The notes: generated by a model not told the origin, from the letters alone. A DNA stretch of 64,000 nt from Saccharina japonica (GCA_008828725.1 MEHQ01001025.1:403635-467634); one strand, 5' to 3'. Positions 46,130-56,537 are shown, counted from the first letter of the stretch. Program-made: numbers and translations.

Positions 46130-47760
46130 CTTATATATCAAACGCTTTTCTCTCTAGTGCATCAAGGTCGTGTTTTCCAAGTTTTGTTTTACGTGCCATT
46201 GTTGTACCATGCGTTCTGTTCTGTTTCGACTGAGCGACACACCATAAGGAAGCCGTAAAAACATGCTGACTCGCTACTCTCCCGCGGTTCGATCGGAACA
46301 AACATGCTAGTATTGGGGTGATGCTCGGACGGCTCAACTAGCCCGTCCCGTGCGTGCCCCTCTGTTTTATTTGCACTGTGCCCTGTTGGTGGGGGGCGCC
46401 CGACTGCATCTTCTGTACTGCTGTGGGGATTCTGTTGTACTGAATGGGTGAAAGGCCCTTCTGGGTTTTGCGCTATGGTGTGAGTCTTCGGTACCCTCGG
46501 TGGCATCTCCAACCCGATTCTACCCGAAGTCTTCCGTGCCCTCGGTGGCATCTCCAAACCGATTCGACAAGAAGTGGGGAACACAGCAAGGCCCCTGCTC
46601 ACACCAAACCCGCTGTGCTGAACCTTCCGCGACCTCGGCGGCATCTCCAACCCGATTCGACGGCAAGTGGGGATGTTCAGACTTATAGGTCGAGTTGCTC
46701 GTACTCTTCCCCTCGTCCCTTTTATCAAGTACTCCCTTCTTCTGATCTGTCACTGCTGGGTACTGGTACGTGGTACTGCGCTGACAGTCTGAGTTCTGTG
46801 ACGTGTGTTATGCTAGTATTTGGCTTATGCTCGGACGGCTCCACTATCCCGTCCCGTGTGTGCCCCTCTGTCTGACTTGCACTATGCCTGTGCTCCCACC
46901 GTATCGGTTGGGTTGGCCCCGCCCCCTGTTGGTGGGGGGGGCCCGACGGCATCTTCTGTACTGCTGTGGGGATTCTGTTGTACTGAATGGGTGAACGGCC
47001 CTTCTGGTTTTGCGCTATGGTGTGAGTCTTCGGTACCCTCGGTGGCATCTCCAACCCGATTCTCGACCCGAAGCTGTCCGCTTCGCGACCTCGGTGGCAT
47101 CTCCAACCCGATTCGACAAGAAGTGGGGAACACAGCAAGCCCCTGCTCACACCAAACCCGCTTGCTGAACCTTCCGCGACCTCGGTGGCATCTCCAACCC
47201 GATTCGACGGCAAGTGGGGATGTTCAGGCTTATAGGTCGAGTTGCTCGTACTCTTCCCCTCGTCCCTTTTATCAAGTACTCCCTTCTTCTGATCTGTCAC
47301 TGCTGGGTACTCGTACATGTACTGCTGACAATCTGAGTTTGTGACGTGGTAGTTATGCTAGTATTGGCTGTATGCTCGGACGGCTCAACTAGCCCGTCCC
47401 TGTGTGCCCCTCTGTCTGACTTGCACTGTGCGAGTGCTCCCACCGTATCGGTTGGGTTGGCCCCGCCCCCTGTTGGTGGGGGGGGCCCGACGCATCTTCT
47501 GTACTGCTGTGGGGATTATGTTGTACTGAATGGGGAACGGCTCTTCTGGGTTTGCGCTATGGTGTGGTCTTCGGTACCCTCGGTGGCATCTCCAACCCGA
47601 CTTGACAAGAAGTGGGGAACACAGCAATGCACCCTGTCTCACACCAAACCCGCTGTGCCTGAACCTTCCGCGACCTCGGTGGCATCTCCAACCCGATTCG
47701 ACGGCAAGCGGGAGATGTTCAGGCTTATAGGTCGAGTTGCTCGTACTCTTCCCCTCGTCG
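46130..47760 (-). repeat. 540-bp tandem repeats in the 5' region, copy B
   Basis: Three main units (about 46340-46720, 46870-47260, 47390-47750), against two in copy A, with the same GGTGGCATCTCCAACCCGAT submotif. This is the largest difference between the copies. Confidence 0.7.
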
Positions 47761-48717
47761 CTTTTATCAAGTACCTCCCTTCTTCTGATCTGTCACTGCT
47801 GGGTACTGGTACGTGGTACTGCGCTGACATGAGTTCTGAGGTGTGACGTCTTGCTGTTTTTTGCGCACAATCTGCTTCAAACGTTCTGCTGTTTGACTCT
47901 CTGCATTTTGTTACTCGGAACCAGACTCTCACCGTGAAACAGGCCGGCGACACCGACCCGAGAGTGGGTGTATGGCAAATCTCCACGGACCTCCTGGCGT
48001 TTTCGAACACTATCTAATCTGTTCGCGCACCTGCCCCTCCCTTCGGCGGGCCCCGCCTGATGGCAGGGCCCCTATTGTCAGTTGCTGCGGGCGTCCCGCG
48101 AGACTGTCAACAAGCAGAGCATCTCATGTTAGGAAACCTGTGACTCGATTATCAACCCAAAATCGTAGGTATACCTGGATGGAAACACGCCTCCGGTACT
48201 ATTAATATATGTACAAACACATCCTGCTCCGACCCGCGGCCTCCCGATGTCAACTTGGTGGGAGGTACTCGTACATAGATGGCGGTATGCTATCATAGCT
48301 TCGTTGTGGTTAACCTGTGACGCATGTGCATATGCCTGGCCTGGCCAGCTTGAGGCAATGAAACATAATGTCTTACTGCTGTCTATCCGCAGGCCATTCT
48401 GCCCACTGCCTGAATGGGCCAACGTTACATGTGCTGCACCCGGTACATAGTATACAGCAGTACAGGACTAACAGGCTAATACGCAAAACAGGCTGACATT
48501 AACAGGCGAAATAAGAGACAGTCTTTATCTTGAAAATAGTGTAGAAGGACCCTCCTCAAATAAGAAATCCAGCCTGGACCAGCTTTCCTGTTTCTTATTA
48601 TCATCGGTGTCCTGTACTTGTATAAATACCTGCACCTCATCTGCTTCGAGCTCGATCACAATCTTCTAAAATTTACGTATACCAGCTGCTGGTGCTGTTC
48701 TACGTTTTACAGCTCTG

Positions 48718-48857
48718 AAAATATCACGAAACGTGACGAAAAAGCACCAATTTTCGTTAGGAAAGAAACACGGCCCAAGAAACATCACGAATCGTGATAT
48801 TTTGTCATGCCAAAACGTCACGAATCGTGATTTTTTTTTGTTCGTTAGGAATGGCCC
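48718..48857. repeat. Right terminal region of the Harbinger-like element
   Basis: TCACGAAACGTGA, CATCACGAATCGTGATA and CGTCACGAATCGTGA palindromes, then TTCGTTAGGAATGGCCC. It is the inverse of the left end. Confidence 0.7.
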
Positions 48858-48880
48858 TTACATCGGATTCATCGCTACAG

Positions 48881-49055
48881 CTACGAGATGAGCCGCAAAC
48901 ATGGGCGCACGAGTAAGCAATCGCACGAGTATGATAAGCAATCCACTCTGCGGGTTTGGAGGGAGCTGGACGCCAACGACGCAGCGAACCTGTGCCTCAC
49001 TACCAAGGCGGGTGGCCAGATGGCGTTACTTTGCATCAATGCCCCAGGTGCCCAG
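48881..49055 (+). CDS. Host gene, exon 2
   Basis: Bounded by acceptor ATCGCTACAG and donor GTGAGA. It is 175 nt: one base completing the split codon from exon 1, then 58 codons reading YEMSRKHGRTSKQS to LCINAPGAQ, including LRVWRELDANDAANL. It ends in phase 0. The sequence is non-repetitive with charged residues typical of a real protein. I do not recognise the family. Confidence 0.6.
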
Positions 49056-50450
49056 GTGAGACCCGAGAGTTGTCCTTCTTTGTGTTGATCTGCAGTACAG
49101 ACAGCAGTACGCGACAGCTGTCAAAAAAGTGGGTGTTAAGAAATTTGTTTTTTAAGAAATTACAACTACTTCGAAGTATATAAACATTTGTGCTATACGT
49201 ACGTACACTCGACGAGGAAATAAGAAACGGAAATCGAGAAGGCCGCGCAAGGGGGTAGGCCGCTACATACGAACCTTCAAAAATACCCGGTAAACTGCAG
49301 TCCAGAATTATAAGAAACTGCCCGATCACCTCCCAAGATCGCACCAGGCACGCAACAAAGTTGCCTCCCCTCCAAAACCGACCTCACTGCTGACTGTGAA
49401 CAATCGATTTATGAAAACACCAAACAAAACGAACCCCCGTCTCACAAAGCTCCCCTCTCCCAGCTCCTAGCCAACATATCCATACTGCGATACCCTTGAA
49501 ACAAAAAATGTCCTTGTGGTGCAGCGGAGGATAGCAGCAATGCCTTGACCTGGCGGTCGATTTTTGTTGGGGTGGGTCAGCGGCAATGGGCTTATTTAAA
49601 GGCTTTCGGGACCCGACTGCACCACAGCAGTTGGCCTCAACCCCCCGCTGTATAATGTGGGCGTCAATGAACCCATTCGGAGACATCGAACAACGTACTC
49701 GTATTATATCACACATAATATCATAGTTGAAAGAGTTGTCTGCACCTCGTGGGGTTTGCTACACAGCAGTTCACTGTCTACACGGGGATTTGTTTACGCC
49801 CACACAATGCGGGGGGGGGGGTCCCGGCCAGCTGTGACTCGTTGCGTTGAAATTTGATCGCTGGGTTCTTCAGCACCGGTACGAGCTACTGCTCAATAGG
49901 CTTACCATCAAGGGCCGTCCTTTTAGTGCCGGTAGTTTGGAAGACTCTCGCTTGCCATTGTCGCTCAAGCGCATGGATGATACGGTAGTGAGACCGGCGT
50001 GGTTTGGGTTGATCACTTGCTAGAGTCAGGAGCGGGCTACATATTTGTATCGCTATCGTGTGCACCTTCAACAGGACCAAAGCATACGTATTTTTAATGT
50101 TCCACTCGCAGGTGGGTGCGAGGGTTTTGCTATAGCCTAACGAGGGTGAAGAAAAGACGGAGGGTGCAGTTGGAGGAGGCGGGTAGAACAGCCAGTTGGG
50201 GGGTTGAGCAGCAGGAGGAAGACCCCCAGTGAGAAGTGGGGGGGGGGACTTTCACCACTGTTACACCCACCTCCATTTTGTTTTGAACTCACGTCCACTG
50301 TTGCACCCACCACTGTTTCACTCACCTCCCGTTTGTTTCGAACCAACTCGATGCCAGAATGTGACATTCGTTTCTCTTCTGTGCTTGCGGTGTTGTGTTT
50401 TTCTGTGTTTTCGGTCACGCTGTTTTGAACAATACTCATACTTAATACAG
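49056..50450 (+). other. Intron 2 of the host gene
   Basis: Starts GTGAGACC and ends CTTAATACAG. It contains no recognised element and only short frames. There is a G run at 49810 and a GTGGGGGGGGG run near 50236. Confidence 0.5.
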
Positions 50451-50537
50451 GTGTCGAGGGATGGCTTCGAGCGGATGGGGTTCGAGTATGCCAAACGTAT
50501 GAGGCAGGACGAGCTGGACCAATGTCGGAAGGGATCA
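50451..50537 (+). CDS. Host gene, exon 3
   Basis: 87 nt, exactly 29 codons in phase 0, between CTTAATACAG and GTAAGT. It encodes a charged, probably helical segment (VSRDGFERMGFEYAKRM, then RQDELDQCRKGS). Both splice sites are near consensus. Confidence 0.6.
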
Positions 50538-50853
50538 GTAAGTCTAGAGTTCACGGGGCGAGTCTAGGATCAGCCGTGATTCTCCTCAACCCTTGGCGGG
50601 GGTCGGAGCCGCTGCTGGGGTTGCGAGAGAGGAGGATCAACCAGGTGCGCCTCCCGCAACCTCTTCGGCAAGACTGCCGGTGACTGAGACGAGCAGGACA
50701 GGCGGCAGTGCGGTTGGGGGGGGCGTCGGCGGCGAAGCCCTTCCCTTCCTACGGTGAACTTGGGTGGGGCACGGGCGAAGCATGCCAGGCCCTGACCGTC
50801 GAGTTCCAGCGGCCCCTCACCCCTCGAAGCCCCGAAGGGGTCGCTTTGCTCAG

Positions 50854-51117
50854 TCGCTTGCGAAAGCGCAGAGGTGTCACGAAAAAGACGTGCCCGCGGC
50901 GGCTGTACAGCTGTACAACACCGCGTTCTTTGTTGAACAGTTCTTGGGCGAGGCGGCGGCGGGGACTTGGGTGGAAGCCGGAGCTGAGACTGGGACGGGG
51001 GTGGACGCGGGGGTAGGAGCTGCTACAGGGGTGGGAGTAGGGGCTGGTGCGGGGGCCGTAGCCGGGGTAGATTTAGTCCAGTCTGCCCGACCCCATGGGT
51101 GGTATTGCAGCTATTAA
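50854..51117 (+). CDS. Host gene, terminal exon 4
   Basis: Begins in phase 0 after acceptor TCGCTTTGCTCAG and runs to TAA at 51115-51117. It encodes SLAKAQRCHEKDVPAAAV, then QLYNTAFFVEQFLGEAA, then a Gly/Ala/Val-rich tail (GVGVGAGAGAVAGV) and the C-terminus RPHGWYCSY. The tail resembles a flexible or membrane-adjacent segment. Function unknown. An alternative acceptor at GCATGCCAG (exon from 50790) would give another frame that stops earlier; I prefer the present one because of its composition. Confidence 0.55.
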   Translation, partial: SLAKAQRCHEKDVPAAAVQLYNTAFFVEQFLGEAAAGTWVEAGAETGTGVDAGVGAATGVGVGAGAGAVAGVDLVQSARPHGWYCSY

Positions 51118-51589
51118 TAGTAGAGGATAAAACAGTTTAGAGGGTTTGAGGTCCATCTAAACCTTGTACTATTTATAGTACCAGGTACGTATTATCTGGT
51201 ACGCTGTAGAGTCGCTTGTTTTGTCGAAAAATGATCTGCATTTTGTCGCATGGCAAACAAAAAAAACACGCCATATTAATAATGCTTGTAGATTGTATAT
51301 TATGATGGGGCATGCCAACGCCAAGGGAGCGCATTGAAGGAGACCGCTTTTAAGCTTCGGCTAAGAAGCCTCTCCATGGCGGGGTGTGTCCGGCACACTG
51401 CTACAACATCGGTACTACGAGCATACGAAAAAAGTGTAGTACGGAACACCTACAGGAAGGCTGGCCCCAGTCTAGCCTTGAATATTTCTTGAGAATAGGT
51501 GCGTTCTACACGAACTTCAGTATAATTAATTGCGTAGTACTACTACTTCCTGCTGTATGAAGAGTTGCAGCTGGTCGTGAGGCGCACAT
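51118..51589. other. 3' flank of the host gene
   Basis: No gene is seen. The region is A/T-richer than its neighbours and may hold the transcript end. Confidence 0.4.
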
Positions 51590-52115
51590 ACAGCAACGCC
51601 GACTACTCTACGTACTACGTACTTGCAACAACTACGAGCGTATTTCCTGGTAGAATACAGCAGTACAGGACACATATTTGTATTTTAAGAAAACGAGCAG
51701 TAGAAAGGCAGGCTGAGACATACAGGAAAATAATAAATTCCGGAGGCTTTGTACTGAAGTGAACCAACAGCAGTAACGCCGACTACTCAACATATTTACA
51801 ACCGCTGTAGTATCTGGTCTAATACAGCAGTACAGGACAGATATTTGTATTTTAAGAAAACGAGCAATAAGAAGGCAGGCTGAGACATACAGGAAATTAG
51901 GAAATTCAGGAGGCTGGGTACTGAATGAAGTGAACAAACAGCATTAACGCCGACTAATCAACATATGTACAACTACTGCTGTTGTAGTAGTATCTGGTCT
52001 AATACAGAAGTACAGAACAGATACTTGTATTTTAATAAAACGAGCAATAAGAAGGCACAGGCTGAGGCTTACCGGGAAACAAGAAATTGAGGAAGCTGTA
52101 TACTGAAGTTATGAA
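51590..52115 (+). repeat. 190-bp tandem repeat, three units
   Basis: Each unit has AACGCCGACTA, GTATCTGGTCTAATACAG (or a variant), CAGTACAGGACAGATA, TTGTATTTTAAGAAAACGAG and AAGGCAGGCTGAGACATAC. Related words occur in the 5' part of the retroelement copies (near 40045 and 48455) and near 59690. Confidence 0.75.
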
Positions 52116-52167
52116 GTTATGATATAGTCTAGAAAAAAATGCTGTTTCTTAATAACCTGGTACGGGC

Positions 52168-53450
52168 CAGTCAGACAGTCTTGCGATACGTACCGAGCAA
52201 GGATGTACACTATTTTCTTTTTTTTGGCTGTATGCCGTGGCATTACCATGGTACGAACCACGACATGCCATGGTATGCCGAGGCATGCCGTGGAAGCCGA
52301 TAGCGTGCCGTGGTAGTACCCATCAACCTCCACGGCACGCGGTGAAAAATCCCACGGCAATCTCCACGGTATGCTGTGGAGCATTTACGGCAACTACTAC
52401 GACATGCCATGGTATACTCCAAGTTTTATTCCACGGCATGTCACGGCATATCCCACGGTGATCACGGTAACCCCCACGCAATACACGGATCTACATTGTT
52501 TGAATTTTTCGTGGCACTTGTCGCGACATGTTGCTACGTGTCGCGACATGCCGCGACACGCCACGAACGCTACCGCGCCACGCCGTGACACGTAGGGTCA
52601 GGGTTAGGGTTAGGGTTAGGGTTAGGGTAAGGGTCAGGGTTAGCGACACTGGCCGCGACACTCCCCACAACACTCGCCGCGACCCGCTGTGGGGTCACAG
52701 CATGCCGCGACATGCCGCGGCGCGTCGCGACACGTGTCACGACATGTCGCGACACGTCCATGGCGTGTCGCGGCATGTCGCGATATGTCACGACATGTTG
52801 CGACAAGTGTCGCGACACGTGCCACGAAAAAGTCAAAGAATGTACATCCCTCACGCAACACCACGGTGACCTCCACGGCATATGCCACGCATGGCGTTCC
52901 GTGGGGGTTGCCGTGGCATGCCGCCATGGCATGCCGTGGCATGCCGTGGGAGCGTGCCGTGGGGGTTGCCATGGCATGCCGTGGGTGTATACCGTGGTCG
53001 TTGCCATGAGATTTTTCATGGTGTGCCGTGGAAATACACGTATTATGGCCTTGGTGGTTGCTTTGATGGCCGCGGTCTACCATGGGGTTGCCGTGGTTTG
53101 CCGTGGGGTGCCGTAGGGGCGTTGCCGCGGTATGTTATGAAACTTGCCGTGGTATGCCGTGGGGCTTGCCGTGGTGTTCGTGCCGTGGCATGCCGTGGTC
53201 GGTGCCACACCATGCCTTAGCAGCCTGCGGCATGCCGTGACATGCCGTGGCATGTCATGGCATGCCATAGCTTGACATGACAATGCCATGGCATGTCATG
53301 GGCATTGTCATGGCATGCCACGGAATGCCATGGAATGCCACGGAATGCCACGGAATGCCACGGAATGCCACGGCGTGCCGCCAAAAAAGCAAATAATGTA
53401 CATCCCTCGTACCTCGTACGCAGCGAGAGTCAGTCAGTCTTGCTGCGTGC
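52168..53450. mobile_element. Foldback-like element with nested inverted arms and a TTAGGG core
   Basis: The left end (CAGTCAGACAGTCTTGCG, GGATGTACACTATTTTC) is the inverse of the right end (AAATAATGTACATCCCTCG, AGTCAGTCAGTCTTGC). Inside the outer arms are repeats of CATGCCGTGG. A second inverted pair (TACATTGTTTGAATTTTTCG at 52491 and CGAAAAAGTCAAAGAATGTA at 52826) encloses TGTCGCGACA repeats. At the centre is a TTAGGG array. No protein is encoded. Long modular inverted arms with simple internal repeats are typical of foldback transposons. I do not see a target duplication. Confidence 0.6.
52593..52643 (+). repeat. Telomere-like TTAGGG array
   Basis: Four exact TTAGGG units in a row, flanked by TCAGGG and TAAGGG variants, about eight units in all. 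TTAGGG is the telomere repeat of many eukaryotes, including stramenopiles and animals. Here it is internal. Confidence 0.9.
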
Positions 53451-53790
53451 CAGCTGCATATAAATTGCAAGCACACACACACTAACTATTATTAAACACA
53501 GGCCACGAGTGAGGGTAGACCGAGCGTCATGAAGTGTGGCAGTTGAGGGCTATTTTGTTCGGTATTCGTATCATATCATACGTACATGTACGACGATAGG
53601 CCATCAGATATCTGCTGCTGTGATATAGGGATTTTGCAGTTTTTCTAACTTTTAGCGATTACAAAAAACAATCGATGGAGAAATTATAAGTATCATATTA
53701 AACTCAAAAAGTAAAAAAAGGGCTAATGGGCACGTGCCCTTTTGGTGCCCATTGCCCTTTATATCAGCCGCGTGCAGGGCAGATGCACGC
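53451..53790. other. No supported gene
   Basis: Nothing recognisable apart from short palindromes (GTACATGTAC near 53581). Confidence 0.35.
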
Positions 53791-53798
53791 CGGTCCCA

Positions 53799-53945
53799 GT
53801 GACGTAATTCCGGGCAGGCCATGGCCCAAGGCGGACTACTCGCGAGCAAATATGTCTGTTGACGGTCTAGAGTGAAGTTTGTCAAGCGTCAAGGCTGTCT
53901 GTGACGTAATTCCGGGGAGGCCATGGCAAGGCGGAGTACTCGACA
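53799..53945 (+). repeat. Direct repeat with TGACGTAATTCCGGG
   Basis: Two copies of about 47 bp (53799-53845, 53896-53942) share GTGACGTAATTCCGGG, AGGCCATGGC, AAGGCGGA and TACTCG. The half-site TGACGTAA is a bZIP/CRE-type word. Confidence 0.6.
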
Positions 53946-54784
53946 CCAGAGCACGAACGGAAAAAAAGCTGAAATGGTGCAAGACAGGAAAAAACGGGGG
54001 AAAACATAAATAATGCCGTACGAGCTGGGCTGGCCAAGAATGGCCTTTTTACTCGTCCGGCGGTTACTCAATCATTTCGAAATATTACGTCGCAAAGTTA
54101 GTAGATGTGTGTTCCTGAGACTAGAGCGCATTTATTTGCCGACGTTAGAACGTTCGAAATCCGAGACAATTTCGTCAAAAACAAAAAGTGGAAAAATAAA
54201 AAGACCGTGCTAAACGATATATATTTATCGTATGTCGATATTATAGTCTATCAGGTATACAACCCTTCCTTGTGTTGCGGATTTCGCTCAAAATCGGTGT
54301 GCATCTTCCTTAAGGCATGACGAATCGACTGACGATATCCTCACCATCGCCTAATTTGCCGATCATCAAGAGATAGATATGGCTTTCGGAAGATTCCTTA
54401 TACGAAGTCAAGATACTACGGGGAGAAGCGCAAAATGTGGGATTCTCACTCCAAATTTCATTTTTTTTGCCTGGATTTTGTATACGTTCTAGACCAGGGC
54501 AAGACAAAGGCATTGCCTGCTGCACCTTTTGATTTTTGTTTTGTTTTCGGTCAGTTGTGGCCGAAACGATGTTCCAGAATTTTCTGAAATGTGCCTAATT
54601 CACGGGTGTAAAAAAAAAGAAGAAAAAAGGTGCATGCTGATGCAGTAGGTAATCCCTTCGGAAGACTACTACTATGAAGCACTTGCCAAAAGCAAAGATG
54701 AGGTCGAACGTGCACAACAGGGTGTTGTAGTGGAAAACACTGACACAACGGCAAAAAGCACAATAAACAATAAAGAAAGGGCAC
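53946..54784. other. No supported gene
   Basis: Short open frames only, without domains. Confidence 0.35.
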
Positions 54785-54786
54785 TA

Positions 54787-54938
54787 GCCAAAAATAGGTA
54801 TACCTACCCACTTTGAGCCATTTATAGGTACACTGCGTAATGTACATCGGAAACGGCTTCCTGGCCCGCCTGATATTTTGCCTGCGCTCCATTGTAGCTA
54901 TAAATGGCTCAAAGTGCGTAGGTACATCTATTCTCGGC
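54787..54938 (+). mobile_element. MITE, copy 1 (152 bp, TA-flanked)
   Basis: Ends GCCAAAAATAGGTATACC and its inverse, inner words CACTTTGAGCCATTTATAG on both sides, TA at 54785-54786 and 54939-54940. The centre reads GGCTTCCTGGCCCGCCTGAT. Confidence 0.75.
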
Positions 54939-54997
54939 TACTCATTGTGCGTATCACCTTTCTTTGTTGTATTTTACAATATTGCTATTAATAACAT

Positions 54998-55066
54998 TTC
55001 CGGTATCACGCAAGACCGCGACCCGGCGGCCGTCCAGGCCGCCGGCAAAGCCCCTTTTATGTACCA
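54998..55066 (+). repeat. GC-hairpin dispersed repeat, copy 2
   Basis: Contains GGCGGCCGTCCAGGCCGCC hairpin between TCACGCAAGACCGCGACC and AAAGCCCCTTTTATGTAC. It is the reverse complement of the 9015-9080 copy. Confidence 0.6.
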
Positions 55067-55358
55067 AAGTTTTTCCTACTATCATATATACTGAACTACA
55101 GTATGTGTATTGTACTTTCAGCATAATGGCATGGAAACAATCGTTATTGCTGTTTCTCTGCATCACGATCACACCCATTAAAGGCATTTGGCCCAAACGA
55201 CTAATAATATAACATCTGGTTGACAGGTACGGTCGGCTGGTTGACACCCCCGGCATCTGGTGTGGCCGTCTGTCTATATTTCAGTTGCCAAAAACTGGTC
55301 GTTCGAGCCATTTATAGGTAAAATTGAAGCCAAGAATAGTTGATACGTAAAATAGGTA

Positions 55359-55512
55359 GCCAATAATAGGTGCACCTCTACACTTTATGCCATTTGTAGG
55401 TACAATGCAGCGCAATCCCAATATCAGGCGGGCCAGGAAGCCGTTTGTGCAGTGTACATTAGGCAGTCTACCTATAAATGGATCAAAGTGCGCAGTTATA
55501 CCTACTTTTGGC
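55359..55512 (-). mobile_element. MITE, copy 2 (154 bp, TA-flanked, inverted)
   Basis: Same family as 54787-54938 in the opposite orientation: ATCAGGCGGGCCAGGAAGCC in the centre, TIRs GCCAATAATAGG / CCTACTTTTGGC, TA at 55357-55358 and 55513-55514. Confidence 0.75.
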
Positions 55513-55619
55513 TAATGCCCAAAAAAGAAGCGTTAAAACTCCCCCCAGAAAACAAAGATCTGCTCACACACGCAAGCAAAGAACGGGGACAACGCTCGTT
55601 GTTGTGCTCATAGCATAGA

Positions 55620-55981
55620 AGAAGTTACGATATGTTATTTCACAGCAGCAGCAGCAGCAGCGACTCTGCACAGCGAATCGATCTTTGTGACCTGCTTGCT
55701 TAGTGATAAGAGCGATGAGACCGCACAGCAGCTCGCACAGCGAACCGATCCACACGGCTGGCTTGTGTCGCGATGTGGCTGGCTTGCATCGTGATGACAG
55801 GTTGTCAGGCGTCGTTATAACAGCGACGATACCGCACAGCAGGTCGCACAGCGAATCGATCCTCGCGGCTGGCTTGCGTCGCGATGGCTGTGGCTTGCGT
55901 CGTGATAACAGCTTGTCAAGAGCGGGCGCAGCAGCAGTGGTGTGCTCATCATAGAAAAAACGAATATATTTCACAGCAGCC

Positions 55982-56040
<59 letters not shown>

Positions 56041-56440
56041 TGTTCTGTACTGCGAAGCGATCTTTGCGACCTGCTTGCGTAGTGATAACAGCGATGATAC
56101 CGCACAGCAGCTCGCACAGCGAATCGATCCTCACGGCTGGCTTGCGTCGCGATGGCTGGCTTGCGTCGTGATAACAGCTTGTCAAAAGAGCGGGCGCAGC
56201 AACAGGTGTTCGTGGAAGGGTGAGGGTGTGCTCATAGAAACGCGACGATATTCCACAGCAGCAGCAGCAGCAGCTCTGCACAGCGAATCGATCCTCTTGC
56301 GACCGTCGAGATAACAGGCTTTCAACAGCAAGGTTAGCACAGCAGCAGCAGCAGCTAACAGCGAATCAATTATTGAGACTTGCTTGCTGCGTCGTGATCG
56401 CACGCTGTCAACAACAGCGGGCACAACAACAGGGCACCTG
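55620..56440 (+). repeat. Complex satellite with a long CAG tract
   Basis: Units share GCACAGCGAATCGATC, GGCTGGCTTGCGTCGCGATG, GTGATAACAGC and TTGTCAA.AGCGGGCGCA, with a subrepeat near 105-130 bp inside longer units. A (CAG) run of about 22 units lies at 55975-56040, and shorter ones at 55645, 56255 and 56340. Frames on either strand are repeat by-products. Confidence 0.75.
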
Positions 56441-56537
56441 CACGCATGTGGGATGATAGGGAAAAGTTTCATTTGCCTGACATAACCCAGTTCCTAAAGT
56501 CACTGGGAATAACCCAGTTCCTAAAGTCACTGGGAAT

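Larger units (their letters stand above)
42023..48717 (-). mobile_element. Tyrosine-recombinase retrotransposon, copy B (5'-truncated)
   Basis: Near-identical to 33302-40285 over its whole length apart from repeat-number differences near 46.3-47.8 kb. The shared segment includes about 65 bp outside the element's B2 end (GCTTCACTTG...GAGCACTTT). It stops at ACAGCTCTG (48717), before the region that leads to A1 in copy A, so the 5' repeat is missing. It has B2 (42090), A2 and B1 at the other end. Confidence 0.85.
41191..48857. mobile_element. Harbinger-like TIR element carrying retroelement copy B
   Basis: The left end reads GGGCCATTCCTAACGAA and the right end is its inverse, both followed inward by poly-A/T and TCACGATTCGTGA-type palindromes. 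TTA flanks both ends (41188-41190, 48858-48860). A GG..CC terminus with TTA duplication fits PIF/Harbinger. No transposase or Myb-like frame is seen. Most of the interior is a truncated tyrosine-recombinase retrotransposon (42023-48717), leaving about 830 bp of own sequence on the left and 140 bp on the right. The element lies within an intron. Confidence 0.72.
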
